Of a DNA stretch of 64,000 bases, positions 33,549 through 43,967 are shown in pieces (positions within the stretch are counted from its first letter, which is position 1; every line of letters begins with the position of its first letter). Source of the DNA: Auriscalpium vulgare (Eukaryota; Basidiomycota; Agaricomycetes; Russulales; Auriscalpiaceae); contig JAHBBC010000001.1 in NCBI GenBank assembly GCA_019915015.1, positions 3,162,001-3,226,000 of the forward strand, written 5' to 3'. The notes under the pieces are model-generated. The model was not told the origin of the DNA, made no database searches, and worked only from the letters and a program-made list of their open reading frames with translations. Made by a program: the position numbers and the translations under genes.

Positions 33549-36236
33549 CTAGCAGCCGCCTGAGTACTAAAGGAGTACGAGGAAATCAATGCACAGGTTG
33601 AGGCACGACAGGGGCAGACGTACCAGGCCGTTTTGGGAAACGTATACCCCGCGCCGCCATCTGCGGCTGCGCCTGTCCAGGTCTTCAATTGTGGGTCTAG
33701 AAAACCAATTAGCTCGCTTATATTGGTCACGGTGGGCGGCAGACATACTGCCGTATGCTTCTGGATGCCGTGCGATGTAGTCGGTGGTAGGATAGTCCGG
33801 GGGGTTACACCCGATGTTCTGCGAGTCCTTGCGCTGGTACACTCGCACATAGTCGATAAGCAACTCGGACGGGAACGTCATCGTAGTTGTGTCGATTGTC
33901 TGCCAATTTGCTGGGAGGAATCGGATGAATATAAGGTCGGTTGTGCAGGAGAGTTACGTACGTGATATACCCAAGTTCAGGACGATAGACTGCCAAGGGA
34001 ACAAAATTTAGTGGCGAATTGAGGAACTGTCGCTCATTCGTACCATTGGCTCCTCGGGGATGAGACGTTGACCAACTCCACTCCCGTCCGTGCCCTGATC
34101 AGGTCCCACAGCGGTAGCACCCATGCGCACAGTAGGCTGGCCATCCATTTGCCATGTGACGTAGCCCGCCTCCCTATTCTTCGGGTCCGCAAAATACTCA
34201 AATCCTGCGAAAAAAAAACACATCAGTCGCAACTATTACTTGATATCTGCGACACGCACCAAATGTGTAGAACTTCTGACCAGAACCAGCAAAGATGTCG
34301 TCAGGGAGCTGGGTAATCCCTGAAACCGCTTGTTGTCTGTCAGGCATTGCGTCAGTGTGCTGATCGGTCAACTCAGCTACTATGTCACGTACACCGCAGA
34401 TCCACTAGTGTACGCATAGAGGTCAGGGCAAAATATTGTACGGGAAAAAAGACTACGCACTGGTAGTTGTTCGGAGATGAGATGGCTGTATTGTATACAT
34501 ACCATTCGTCCGAAGTATCGTTGGAATAAAGGTAGTCGTGAGTGAAAGGAGCAAACTGCGCCGATTGCGAGACGACACCGCCGTCGCCGTGCTTGTTGTG
34601 CTCAGCCTCTAGGATATCGATCTCAGGTGCTCCACGGCCGTGAGAAACGTCGGGGCCCGGATGGTCTTCGCCAGAACATGTGCAGGACCTGTATGGCAAC
34701 TCAGTCGCTGTAGCACCAATGGAATCGGCTGTACATACGAGAGCTTCTGGCCAGTAAGGTAAGATAGGCGATTGTTGTACTTCGCCGAAGAAGCATCCGA
34801 GTCGAGTGCTGCGGCGGGTCCGGAGCCGTCGGGCAGGGTCTGATTAGGGTATGTGCCAACATCGCACGAGTCGTAACTGAAGGGATTCAGTTTCCAGTAC
34901 GACAACCAATCTATGGTGAACGCACGAGTATGGCCAAGTCCCGTCCGTCGTGGCTCCGTATCCTGGCCGCCCCAGGTTTCCCATCGTCCATGCACCGGGC
35001 CACTGAACGAAGTCAAGGATCAGACACTGGCTCGAGGAACACGACAAACCAACTCACATATCCACGGGTCTCCGAGTTGGGTCCCGGCAGCGTCAGATTC
35101 ACCTCGATGTACCCGCTCGTGAAGCAGAACTTGTTCCAGCTCTGTAGCATTCCTGATCGGTACGGCAAGCCATTGGTCTCGACGTTCTCCATCAATATGT
35201 GGAGGTTGCCACCGGATGTTGTCACCTGTCGTGGGTCATACCACTCTTCGTCGGCTGTCGCCCAGTACCACAGATCCACAGCTTCCCAGAAAGGATCGTC
35301 GCCGGGATAGAATGATCTGCCATCGGTGTTGAACTCGTCCGAGAAGACAAGTACGTAGTCCTCGTTGTCGAAGCCTGTGCGAGTCTTCGCAGAGTCTGGT
35401 GTTGCTGAGTCGATGAGTGTCGGCATGTCGAAGAGCGTGACGGGAGCGGTCTGGTTGGTGCGGGTATTACCTGCTTCGTCAAGGAAGAGGTTGTGCGTGT
35501 TGTCATGCACGTAGGTGATGACAGGGTATGCGATGAACATCGCGAGCAGGGCCGCAATGAGCAGCACCAGGACACCGACGTTCATCAACCCTCGCCAGGA
35601 GAATATTGAGCCAGTCTTGTCAAGGGACTCGGGTTCGTGAAGCATGTCCTCCTCATCCGCGGGCTCCTTGTCGTCAAAGGAGGGATCGTACGCGTAAGGC
35701 ACAAGCCCCCGTTGTGCGGGAAGCGCGCCTGAGGGGTACTTGGAATCGGACGAAAGGGACCATATGCTCTCGCCAGACGTCGAGAACACGGAGTCGCGAT
35801 TGCCAGAGACGCTCGGTGGTGGGAGCAGCGCACCGTGCTCATCCTCGTTCGCCAGGCGGTACAGGATCATGGAGCCCCGATTCATGGACGAGAACTGAGA
35901 GCCCAGGGCCTGAGCATCCTCCGAGGCGATGCGATTGAGATACATGCTGCCTCGTGAGTTTGGGCGGGAACGAACGATGCCGTATGGTGAGGGAGAGTTT
36001 GGGTTGAGAGGGGAGGAAACGAAGGCGTTGGAAGCAGAAAAAGAGCGGGAGGGTGTGCGGGATCCCGACGGTGCTGGCTCGTTTTGGTTCTGGGGGAGGA
36101 GCGGGGACTCGACTGAGGGAAAGGCGGGCGTGCGTGGGGAGGCGGGGGAGAGGAGGGCGGAGGAGACGTCTGGGGAGTCTTGGGGGGTGGGCGTCGCCGT
36201 GCGTGACGGGCCCTCGAACGGATTTGCGCCGGACAT
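33549..36236 (-). CDS. GH16 membrane protein of beta-1,6-glucan synthesis, KRE6/SKN1-like
   Basis: This is a type II membrane protein with a lumenal or extracellular glycoside-hydrolase-16-like domain, needed in yeast for beta-1,6-glucan in the cell wall. The start [16 protein letters not shown] (36236) opens a long Ser/Pro-rich cytoplasmic region. A membrane helix ([21 protein letters not shown]) lies at about 35520-35585. The GH16 domain then runs through [67 protein letters not shown] and the catalytic EIDILEAEH (about 34595-34625, E-x-D-x-x-E). Near the end come [23 protein letters not shown] and, after an intron, NPQLKTWTG and GAGYTFPK. The terminal exon is not resolved. A donor follows at about 33620, and the frame that would end in GGC-stop near 33549 does not join in phase, so the left boundary is approximate. 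A pyrimidine-rich 5' region lies upstream. Confidence 0.85.
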
Positions 36237-37126
36237 GGTGAGAAGGAGGGACGCACGTCGCTGTCGACGGCTGGGACGGTGGTGAGAGCCGGCGACGGGG
36301 GCGGGAGGGAGGGGACGTCTGTGAGGGTGGGAGAAGAGACAGGCAGGCTCAGCCACCCAAGGCTCTCGGTCAGATAGCGCCGTGCTCTCACGACGCTGCC
36401 TCTGCCTCTGCCTCCGGGTCGATAGCTCGCTCTCTCAGCGAGTGCAGCGCGCCCGCCGACCCCCTTCAAGCATCTGCTGCGCGCCAGGCATTCCTCTGGC
36501 GGCCGCTCTATTGCCGTCTGTCGACTGCAGGCCCTGCAATTCCCTTGGCTGGCTATCGGCTCCGCCCTCTACAGCAGCGTCCGCTCGTACGACGCCGCGA
36601 AGCATGTTGCGATGGCCCACCTATCCTCCCAGGCGCCGGACAGCAACAGCGCTCGCCTGTCGTCTGTCGTGCCTTAGCCTCGATCTCTGCAATTCATTGA
36701 CGTGCTCAGCAGCCACTAGTCGACGGCTCCTCCTCCTGCCCGCTGCCGCGTTTGACCTCGTTTCACTCGCCATTATGTAGAAAATATCGCGTCTGGCTGC
36801 GAGATCACAGATACGTGGGCGATCCGAGGGGGCGCAACACAGGTCATTGGCACCGATGTATTTGCCAAGCCAGAATGTCAATTACAGTATTACATGCACA
36901 CCGCCACCTGCTGCCAGTCACGACGCCACCTACAATCCTGCAAAGCAACAGTAAACACAGCTCCCTCATTTCCCCAAAAGTTCAGTCCCACCCTCAACAA
37001 GTTACAACTCCATCAGAACCCCGGAAGCACCCAACCATGTGCACCAGTGTGCGACCGAGCTCTTTTTGATGAGCTTTAGGCGAAGCGGCCGCGGCCTTGC
37101 AAAGCCGCAAGACATGTGCTTGACAG
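36237..37126. other. Intergenic region between GH16 and PARP-like genes
   Basis: About 0.9 kb. The first 250 bases are pyrimidine-rich on the minus strand and look like 5' UTR/promoter of the GH16 gene. Short frames on the plus strand are low-complexity. No gene seen. Confidence 0.45.
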
Positions 37127-38919
37127 TCATTGGTAGATGACGAGAAAGGACGGGCGGATAGCGTCGTTCTGCGACATAGTTCAGTGACCACGGAATTGGA
37201 AGCTACCACAACGACTTGCGCTATAGACTGCATTCACAGTAAGCCGGTGTAGAAACTTGAACAAACTTGCTACGCACCGATGCTCTCGTCATAATTCAGA
37301 TCACCACCGGGCTCGCCAATAACAGAATCAAATCCGGCGGGTGGCTCGGTAGAACAAATATGAGCCAAGGATCCGCCACGCGATCAAAGAAAGGGTGTCA
37401 CCTGCGTAAGAGTCGGATCGTTACTAGTAAGCTTCTTCGTCTTGCCCAATACCACGTCATTGAGCAACATGGCCTTGGAGCTTGAGCACTGCTCGTGCAC
37501 GTAGTCATTTGCCTTCGAGGAAGTTGCAGATGTGTACAGCCCCGCGCCGAAGCGGCCGAAGTTGGTCCTGGCGCCGAACTTCGCAAGCTGGAAGGAGCTC
37601 TGCTCGGCAGGCGTGAGTTGCGTATGACGTGAGGAGGTGAGGACGAGTGCTGACACGGATGATGCTACAGAGCGAGCATGACGTGCTTGTCTCGGGGCAC
37701 AATGTGGTATCATATTCGTCATTGCCCAGCGTACAAGCACGGATAGTCCCATGCCAGCGGCGCTTGGAGTTTCCCTTGTCTAAGTTGGTCCTTCGTTCGA
37801 CAGCCAACCTGCCGATATACCCAAGATATGGTGACTTTTACATAAAAGCCGTCTGACGACATACTGGTATCTCGCAAACTTGTCGTTCGCGGTTGAGTTG
37901 CTGATGATCTTCCAGATCTAGATGCTGTAAGCGGAGACGCGCACGTTATAGTCATTGGAAGTACCATTTCAATCGTCGGCTTTTGCGTCGTATGTTTCCA
38001 TTGGTCAATGAATTGCGCAGAGACTGCGCACAATGGTGACATACGGCGACCGACAATTCAATGAAACGTACCATCTTCGTGCATTTGATGGTTCTGCGGA
38101 AGCTGCAAAATCATCGGGGCTACGGCCATAGGTCAGTGTTCACTGCATAGCATCCAGAAGCGAGCGGGTCATACCATTGGCGAAGGCAGCCGTGCTGCAA
38201 GTCTTGGAGCAGAACTCACTTAGACGTTCGTCAATCTTCGCCTTCGGGTATTTTGCACACCTAGCTCAGTCATAAGTTAAGCGCACTAGAGGAGGACACG
38301 ATCAGCCACCGACATGAGACATGCTTCTTCCTCGCCGAATAGCACAGCATTACTAACATAGCTCATCAGGTTCTAGCATTGCTACGCATATATTCGGGGA
38401 ACGCACATGCGGTGCCGATTCGAGCAGAAGCGACTGGCAGTGCCACTGGCAGTGACGAAGACGGGTTTGTTGCACCCTTTCAATGAACATTCAGTGCTGG
38501 GCTCATCTTCCTCGCTGCAATTGAGATTTGCTCGGGGGCCTGATATTGGCTGATTACGATAGGCGTCCGCGCAGCGTTTCCCGCAGAAGTCGTGAGCTGC
38601 CAGACATTTGTTGCTGTGACCCGGCCGCCAGCAGAACCGAAGAACAGCGACGAACCTCGGCCGTTCTGCACGTACACGGGCCGCGCGCGACAGTTCTGCA
38701 AAGTGTTAGATTACGCATCAACGCGGAGGAACATTCGCAACAGACCTTGCAGGTCACCGCAGGCGCCGCCCCCGCCTGCTGCGGCAGTTTTGCCATCGCG
38801 CGGAGGTGCGTAATGCCGCAGAACAGTGAGTACGAGCCGTCGGGGTCGTTCCAGACGGCCTTGTCACATCCAGGGTACTGACAACCAGTGGTGGCGTTGC
38901 GCATGGTGTCGGAGCACAT
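37127..38919 (-). CDS. PARP-type ADP-ribosyltransferase with N-terminal Cys-rich modules
   Basis: This is a fungal PARP-catalytic-fold protein, predicted to transfer ADP-ribose from NAD+. The start MCSDTMRNATTGCQYPGCDK is at 38919. Four Cys-rich modules follow over several exons: CQYPGCDK...FCGITH, CRARP...HDFCGKRC, CSLKGCNKP...FCSNRH and CAKYPK...FCSKTC. They suggest small zinc-binding units. After a helical linker (QFIDQWKHTT, then IWKIISNSTANDKFARYQY) comes the catalytic part. The His is in RRWHGT (about 37750), followed by LCPETSTSCSLCSIIR. The Tyr is in FGRFGAGLYTSATSSKANDY (37536). The Glu is in GEPGGDLNYDESIVY (37285-37287). The full H-Y-E triad of PARP1-like enzymes is thus present, so activity is plausible. 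The last exon, NDAIRPSFLVIYQ, is reached only through a GC-AG intron (37169-37219). The stop is TGA at 37127-37129. It is divergent from a NADAR gene 282 bases away. Confidence 0.82.
37169..37219 (-). other. Non-canonical GC-AG intron in the PARP-like gene
   Basis: A 51-base intron with donor GCAAGT and acceptor CGCAG. With it, the frame passes from ESIVYS to NDAIRPSFLVIYQ, the expected end of the PARP-like domain. No GT donor nearby gives the right phase. Confidence 0.65.
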
Positions 38920-39201
38920 TTCTTGGTAGGCGAGCGATGTTGGACGGAATGAGATCGATGGGACAAGAGTGGTTTGCGCTGCGCAGCGGCTTTTGTACGT
39001 GTACGGCCGTGGGGAAGTGACGATCTGCGGAGGACGTGCACGCCGGCGCTTCCAGCGGAACACGCGCCTTCTCGTCCTTCTATCATCGTCGTCCTGCAGC
39101 TGGCCGCTGTCCAAGGTCTGTTAGACGTCTACGCTCATACAAACCAGTACATGTCTCTGGATTGGATCTGCCCCATACTTTGGTATAGACAGACGCCGAC
39201 G
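38920..39201. promoter_or_regulatory. Divergent promoter shared by the PARP-like and NADAR genes
   Basis: The two start codons (38919 minus, 39202 plus) are 282 bases apart and face away from each other. No specific motif is recognised. The geometry makes shared regulation likely. Confidence 0.45.
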
Positions 39202-40027
39202 ATGTCAAGCAGCGGAAATGCACCTACACGTCGGAGGACTCGATCACCTTCCCCAATGCAAGTCGGCAGCGATCCGGATGCGACAGGTGAGTGGAATCCT
39301 GGTCGGCAGGAGACACAACCTCATTTGGGGTTTTAAGCGCGAAGCCAGACCGAGATACGTGCCAGACACGCCGTAGGACAAGCCCTACCGCCACAACCTC
39401 CATCCCCTCCCCCCATATATTTCTATAACCGAGGAGAGCCCTACTTTGAGTGAGCATCCCGATGCACCTCGAACTGAGGAGTCGCAACCCACCTCCCTTC
39501 TATGTCAGGTTCACGAACTTCTCGGACCATCACATCATATATGAGAACCACCACTACCCCACTGCCGAACATCGTGAGCATTGTCTCTGCAACTGGATGA
39601 CTGAACTCACAGACGCAGTATTCCAAGCAATGAAGTTCCTCGACCATAAGCCAGATCTTGCAGGACATATTCGCAGACTCCCGACGGCGCGCGCCGCACG
39701 CACCGAGGCCGCCCGCCTGCGCAAGCATCAGCGGCGGGACTGGTTTGACGTGAATGTTGGGATAATGGATGGCGTGTTGGCGGCTAAGTTCAATCAGCAT
39801 GGCGAGCTGCGCCACCTGCTGCTGGGGACCGGGACGAGCGAACTGATTGAGGATAGCCGGGTAAGTGTGACCGCAGAGTATGAAGCCGTGAAGCGCGTCC
39901 TTATGTTTACCCGCAGGACGATGCATTCTGGGGTGTCGGTCCGGAAGGTAACGGGAGGAATGAACTGGGGAAGGCGCTGATGCGTCTTCGGGATGTCCTG
40001 AACGGCCGCCACATGGTAGCGAGTTGA
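39202..40027 (+). CDS. Compact NADAR (YbiA/DUF1768) protein
   Basis: A second, compact NADAR-domain protein. It starts MSSSGNAPTRRRTRSPSPMQ, a basic Ser/Arg-rich lead. After an intron comes IYFYNRGEPYF. An intron at about 39450-39509 (GTGAGC...TGTCAG) restores EFTNFSDHHIIYENHHYPTA. The next intron joins EH to the VFQAMKF-type helix (about 39620). RRDWFDVNVGIMDGVLAAKF and LRHLLLGTGTSELIEDSR follow. A final intron (about 39862-39917) leads to DDAFWGVGPEGNGRNELGK and ALMRLRDVLNGRHMVAS, with TGA at 40025-40027. All conserved blocks of the family are present (YPTAEH, QAMKF, FWGVG, NELGKALMRLR). Bacterial NADAR proteins reverse guanine ADP-ribosylation and can act as antitoxins. Because this gene is divergent from a PARP-type transferase, an ADP-ribose-removing role is an attractive inference. 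Confidence 0.88.
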
Positions 40028-40399
40028 GCACGTGTGGACCAGGCGCAGAATCGTGTACGCGCTCCAGTCGTATGTATTGATGAAGAGCCTGCTGTTGCGT
40101 TCGTCATTAGCATTTGAGAACCGGCGCGAAAAGTTGATGATTGGTGACGTGGCATGAGCAGCAGAGGCAAGAGGGGAGATCAGAGGGGAAGGCAAACGAA
40201 CGGAACCTCAATACACGGAAATTACCATTGACAATAACAACCAAACATAATCCATAAATAAAGTCCACCGAGCCAGCGCCCGCGCACAGTGATGTATCAT
40301 ACCTGAGGCAGCTGAGCACTCACGAACATACGACGATTGTATGAACGCACCTCGCAAGCACCGCCACAATGACAGCCGCCTCTATCCCTACGTAGTCCA
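40028..40399. other. Convergent intergenic region
   Basis: About 370 bases between the convergent NADAR and SNARE genes. Nothing recognised; presumably two 3' UTRs. Confidence 0.5.
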
Positions 40400-40787
40400 C
40401 TAGATCCACCCGAACCACGACAGGATGTGCTTTCCGAGCCACAGACCTATGAGGAAGAAGACGACGAAGGTGGCAATGCGGATGGCCGTGAGGGCGCCGG
40501 GAGAGAGCGACCGCGTCATGCGCGCGGCGGACGCGGTAAGGCCGGAAGAGAGTGATGAGAAGGTGCCAGTAGTTTCGTCGAGCACAAGGTTCTGGCTCTC
40601 GGCGTCGTCATAAATGTCGGTTGTCACCTGCAAGTGAGTACCAGTTAGTCAAGTAACTCCAATTGTGGGTGTGCTTCAATTGCTAGACACGTACCCCTCG
40701 GAGTGTCCGAATCTTGGAGTGAAGCTCGTCGAGGCGCTGGTCATTCTGCGCCTCATAGGTATCTTCTTGCGAGCGAGAGGTAGACAT
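40400..40787 (-). CDS. Golgi Qc-SNARE, SFT1/BET1-like
   Basis: A small tail-anchored SNARE for vesicle fusion in the early secretory pathway. It starts MSTSRSQEDTYEAQNDQRLD at 40787. One intron (about 40629-40694) splits the SNARE helix between SKIRTLRG and VTTDIYDDAESQNLVLDET. The Gln of the central ionic layer is in ESQNLVLD. The C-terminal anchor AIRIATFVVFFLIGLWLGKH is followed by only a few residues, ending in SWFGWI. Its length of about 107 residues fits SFT1/BET1. The TDIYDD motif makes SFT1 (intra-Golgi) more likely than BET1. Confidence 0.82.
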
Positions 40788-41072
40788 GAAGGAGAAGAGT
40801 TGTAGAACTGTGGCAAAGAAGAGACTCCCTGATGTGCATTGTGCATTGAGTCGTGATGCCAAGTGCCGCAGCCAGTGTTAGGTTAGGGTTTATCGGGCGG
40901 TGGCTGCTACCTTGCGGCATCCCATCCTATGTACCCTGGCAGACATGGATGCAAATGCGTACACACGACATGCACATATGGTAGGATATATTATGAGTTA
41001 TACATGGTTGGATGCTCCATCCAGTCCTCCGTCAGACTGCAACATAATCACTGTTCCTCCACGAATTAAGAA

Positions 41073-43865
41073 TCAGCGTAAACCATCTCGTCCCGGTTCC
41101 GCTTCGTCTGTATTGCTCCCATAGTATGCCGATATGTAGTCAAACTGGTCATCATCAGCGGGAGCAGCAGGGCTTGAATTGCGCGGCGGAGCCGAGCTCT
41201 GTTGGCTGATTTGCTGATCTTGTGGTGCTGACTGTCCAGAGGTCGACTGCGACGAACCGCCAAACCCGCCGACAATACGCGACGCGTACGGCGAACTCGG
41301 CAAGCCGCGTTTCTTGACACTCAGCGGGCTGATTTCTGATGGGTTTGAGGTCGCCAACGGGGACAAAGCTGTGAGGCTTGCGTCGGACGTTTTGCGTGGC
41401 GTGGGTAAGGGCCGACGGAAGGCGGCAGCCGAGATTGTACGCACACCCGTCGGCGGGACCGGCGGGACCGGCGGGCTGATAGTCCCCTTGCTGTAGGAAG
41501 GTGACGGCGATACTGCGGGGGAAACCGACGGAGGCACTGGGCTGCCGCCGTTTGCTGGATACTCCGGCGGTGTGCGGTAAGGAGAGCTTCCCGAGAAGGA
41601 ATTCGTCGGAGAGAAGCTGGATGGCGGGAGAGAGATCGTGGGCGGCGGTGGCAGTGGAGATTGAGTTGGAGACGCCGGTACGGATGGAATGCGTGGCGAC
41701 GGCACGCGCGGGGGTGTAGACACCCCTGGGCTTCGTAACCGAGAAGGAGAGGTAGGGGACTGGCTGCCACGATCCCGTGCGCGAGCAAATGGAGAGATGG
41801 GCTGGGGTGGTGAATTACTTGATTGGGGCTCATTGCTGAGGGTTGCGGATGGAATAGACAAGGGCAGAGGAGGCGGAGGCCCTACAGGAGGAGCAGGCTC
41901 GGGCTCCTGCTCCTGCTTTTGCTCCTGCTCGCGTGGCAAAGGTGGCGGGCTGAAGTTCAGCGCATCCATTTCACGTGAAACCTCGCGAGCTGCGGCAGCA
42001 TTAACAGAGCGCTCATCGTCATGATCGGGAGGTGGGGTATGCGCCCGCTGTTCGTGAGAGCGCTCTTGAGGCGACAAAGGGGAAGGCGGGGCATGGTTCA
42101 ATGAATTGTAAGCTGGCGTAAGTCGACATGAGTTGCAAGTGAAAGGAGAGAATTGTGCGTCACTCACCTTCCTCGCGCCCAGGCTGGACCAGCGGGGATG
42201 CGACAGGACTGTCATAATACGACGTTGGTCGTATATCAATTGGCCTGGAGCCAAAGCGCACTCTCCGTTCGCTCCGTGCAGGCTCCATATACGGAAGCTG
42301 AATGTCTGGTTCGGTGACATCTGCTCCGTCGTACGCGGCACTGTATCCACCATATGCACTCTCCTGTGGCATGGCTGGCGGAGCGGCGCCAGGCGGAGGA
42401 CCGGCGGGTGCAGCATACTCGCGGGATTCCTCCAGCGACTCGTACGTCGGCGCGGGGTCGTCCACACTTCGGCGTGCCTCCCCCCTAGCTTCGGCGGCTT
42501 TGCCCGAACCGCCGATGCCACGTCGCAGTGCTTCGTCCATCTCTTCAGAGAAACTCGCGCGTGACTCTCCATTGCCAGAGTCGGAGATAGACGGAGGAAG
42601 AACGCGGTGGGTCTTGACTGGGAACGTCGCGAACTGTCCGCCGGGCCCTATGCGGGAGCCGGATTGGTATCCGTTGGGAAGGAGGCCATCCGACGCGTAC
42701 GGACTTGATGCGGGGATTGATGACGGGCCAGTATAGGTTTGTGAACGAGCCGCGTCGGATAGTGACGACACTGTGCCAAGTTCATCTACCTGTAGATTGG
42801 AGTTTGTGCGATTGAGAAGGCTGTACTGCGGCTGAGGCATGCCAAGATTTTGGAGACTACCATTATCCCTAGGCGCTGCCGAGAGACGTAGGGTTCCGTC
42901 GCTATCCTGTGAATATTCATTTGATGGCGGTGCAGGTCGTGGTTGAACGCGTTCGCTGGAGAGAGTCCCGTCGAACGCAACGTCATTGATAGAGCGCAGA
43001 GCATGTGCGACGTAATTCTCGGTACGCTCGTGTCCAGTGTAGAACGCGCGCGGAGATCCTGGCTGAGTGACATCCTGCGGGATCTCTGTCATCACTAGTT
43101 TGCCGGTGTCCGCGATGATCTGTAGGCCCCAAAGTGATTGATACCGAGAGCCAAAAATAGCACAGTATGCTACGCACCAGTCCTTTCTCAGAACACTCCT
43201 GCAAGCCGCCAAATTTTAAGGTCATCCATGTCTGAGTAGCGGAGCGCTTGAAGTCACCAAGCTTGGCCTCGTCCGTCATGATCTCAGAGTCCAGCTCGCG
43301 GATTTCCTCCTGCAGGCGCAACAATGTATCCGTCTGTACCTGCAAGTTTTTGTGTTCGGAACCCATCTTTTGGAGCTTCTTTTCAGCAGAGTCGGCCTTG
43401 GCAGCTACGTTCTTGCGGCGATGCTTGAGGCCCGCGAGGTTCTCCTCACGAGTACGCACGGATTTCATATGATCTCTTATCACTTGCTCGTGGGTAGCAA
43501 ACTGGGAGAGCGCTGACGCAAAGGGTATCAGGAGTTTTGTGGCAGCTCTCATCGTGTCCTGTATAACAGCGATAGAATGAGGAGCCATGCGCGCAAGAAG
43601 AATTCGGACAGACTGACCCCGAGGTCCTCGCCCTCCCCCGCGCCCCAGTTCTTGAGCGCCTCTGATGCTTTTATGAGATCCTGGCTGAGCTTCACCAGTC
43701 TGCGCGTCCGGTGAGCTCGGCGTCCGGGGCAGACGCAACAACGTACGAGGTAACGATGGACTTCTCGGCAGTGATGAGATCCTGGAGCGGGCGAAGGTCC
43801 TTGTTGCCGCCCAGGGACGGCAGGGTTGTATTGTGGGCGATTCTGGTTGTCGCTGACCGAAACAT
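41073..43865 (-). CDS. Eisosome core protein, PIL1/LSP1-like, with long disordered C-terminus
   Basis: This is a BAR-domain protein building eisosomes, the furrow-like plasma-membrane domains. It starts MFRSATTRIAHNTTLPSLGG at 43865, the conserved N-terminal amphipathic segment. The BAR helices follow: LQDLITAEKSIVTSL, KLSQDLIKASEALKNWGAGE, and across an intron DTMRAATKLLIPFASALSQF, VIRDHMKSVRTREENLAGLK, then QTWMTLKFGGLQECSEKGL and, after another intron, IIADTGKLVMTEIPQD (about 43110). From about 43050 to 41073 the protein is a very long, Pro/Ser-rich, apparently disordered region of over 600 residues with an acidic end (DDDQFDYISAYYGSNTDEAE). Yeast PIL1 lacks such a long tail; extended tails are seen in basidiomycete relatives. 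The stop is TGA at 41073-41075. Plus-strand frames here are shadows. Confidence 0.88.
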
Positions 43866-43967
43866 GGTGCGACGTTGCAGTGATTCGCGTGAGAGTGGAG
43901 AGAAACGAAGATGTCCGGAGGCATAGCATGCACAAGGATTATCTAATCTGACGTCGTGTAGTCTAAT

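Noticed and set aside
32849..33620. Long minus-strand open frame continuing past the recognised end of the GH16 gene
   Set aside because: It has no GH16 similarity, has low-complexity composition, and begins right at a good intron donor; most likely a chance open frame.
36382..36780. 132-codon plus-strand frame upstream of the GH16 gene
   Set aside because: Low-complexity Arg/Ser/Leu/Cys-rich, and lies in the pyrimidine-rich promoter region of the divergent gene.
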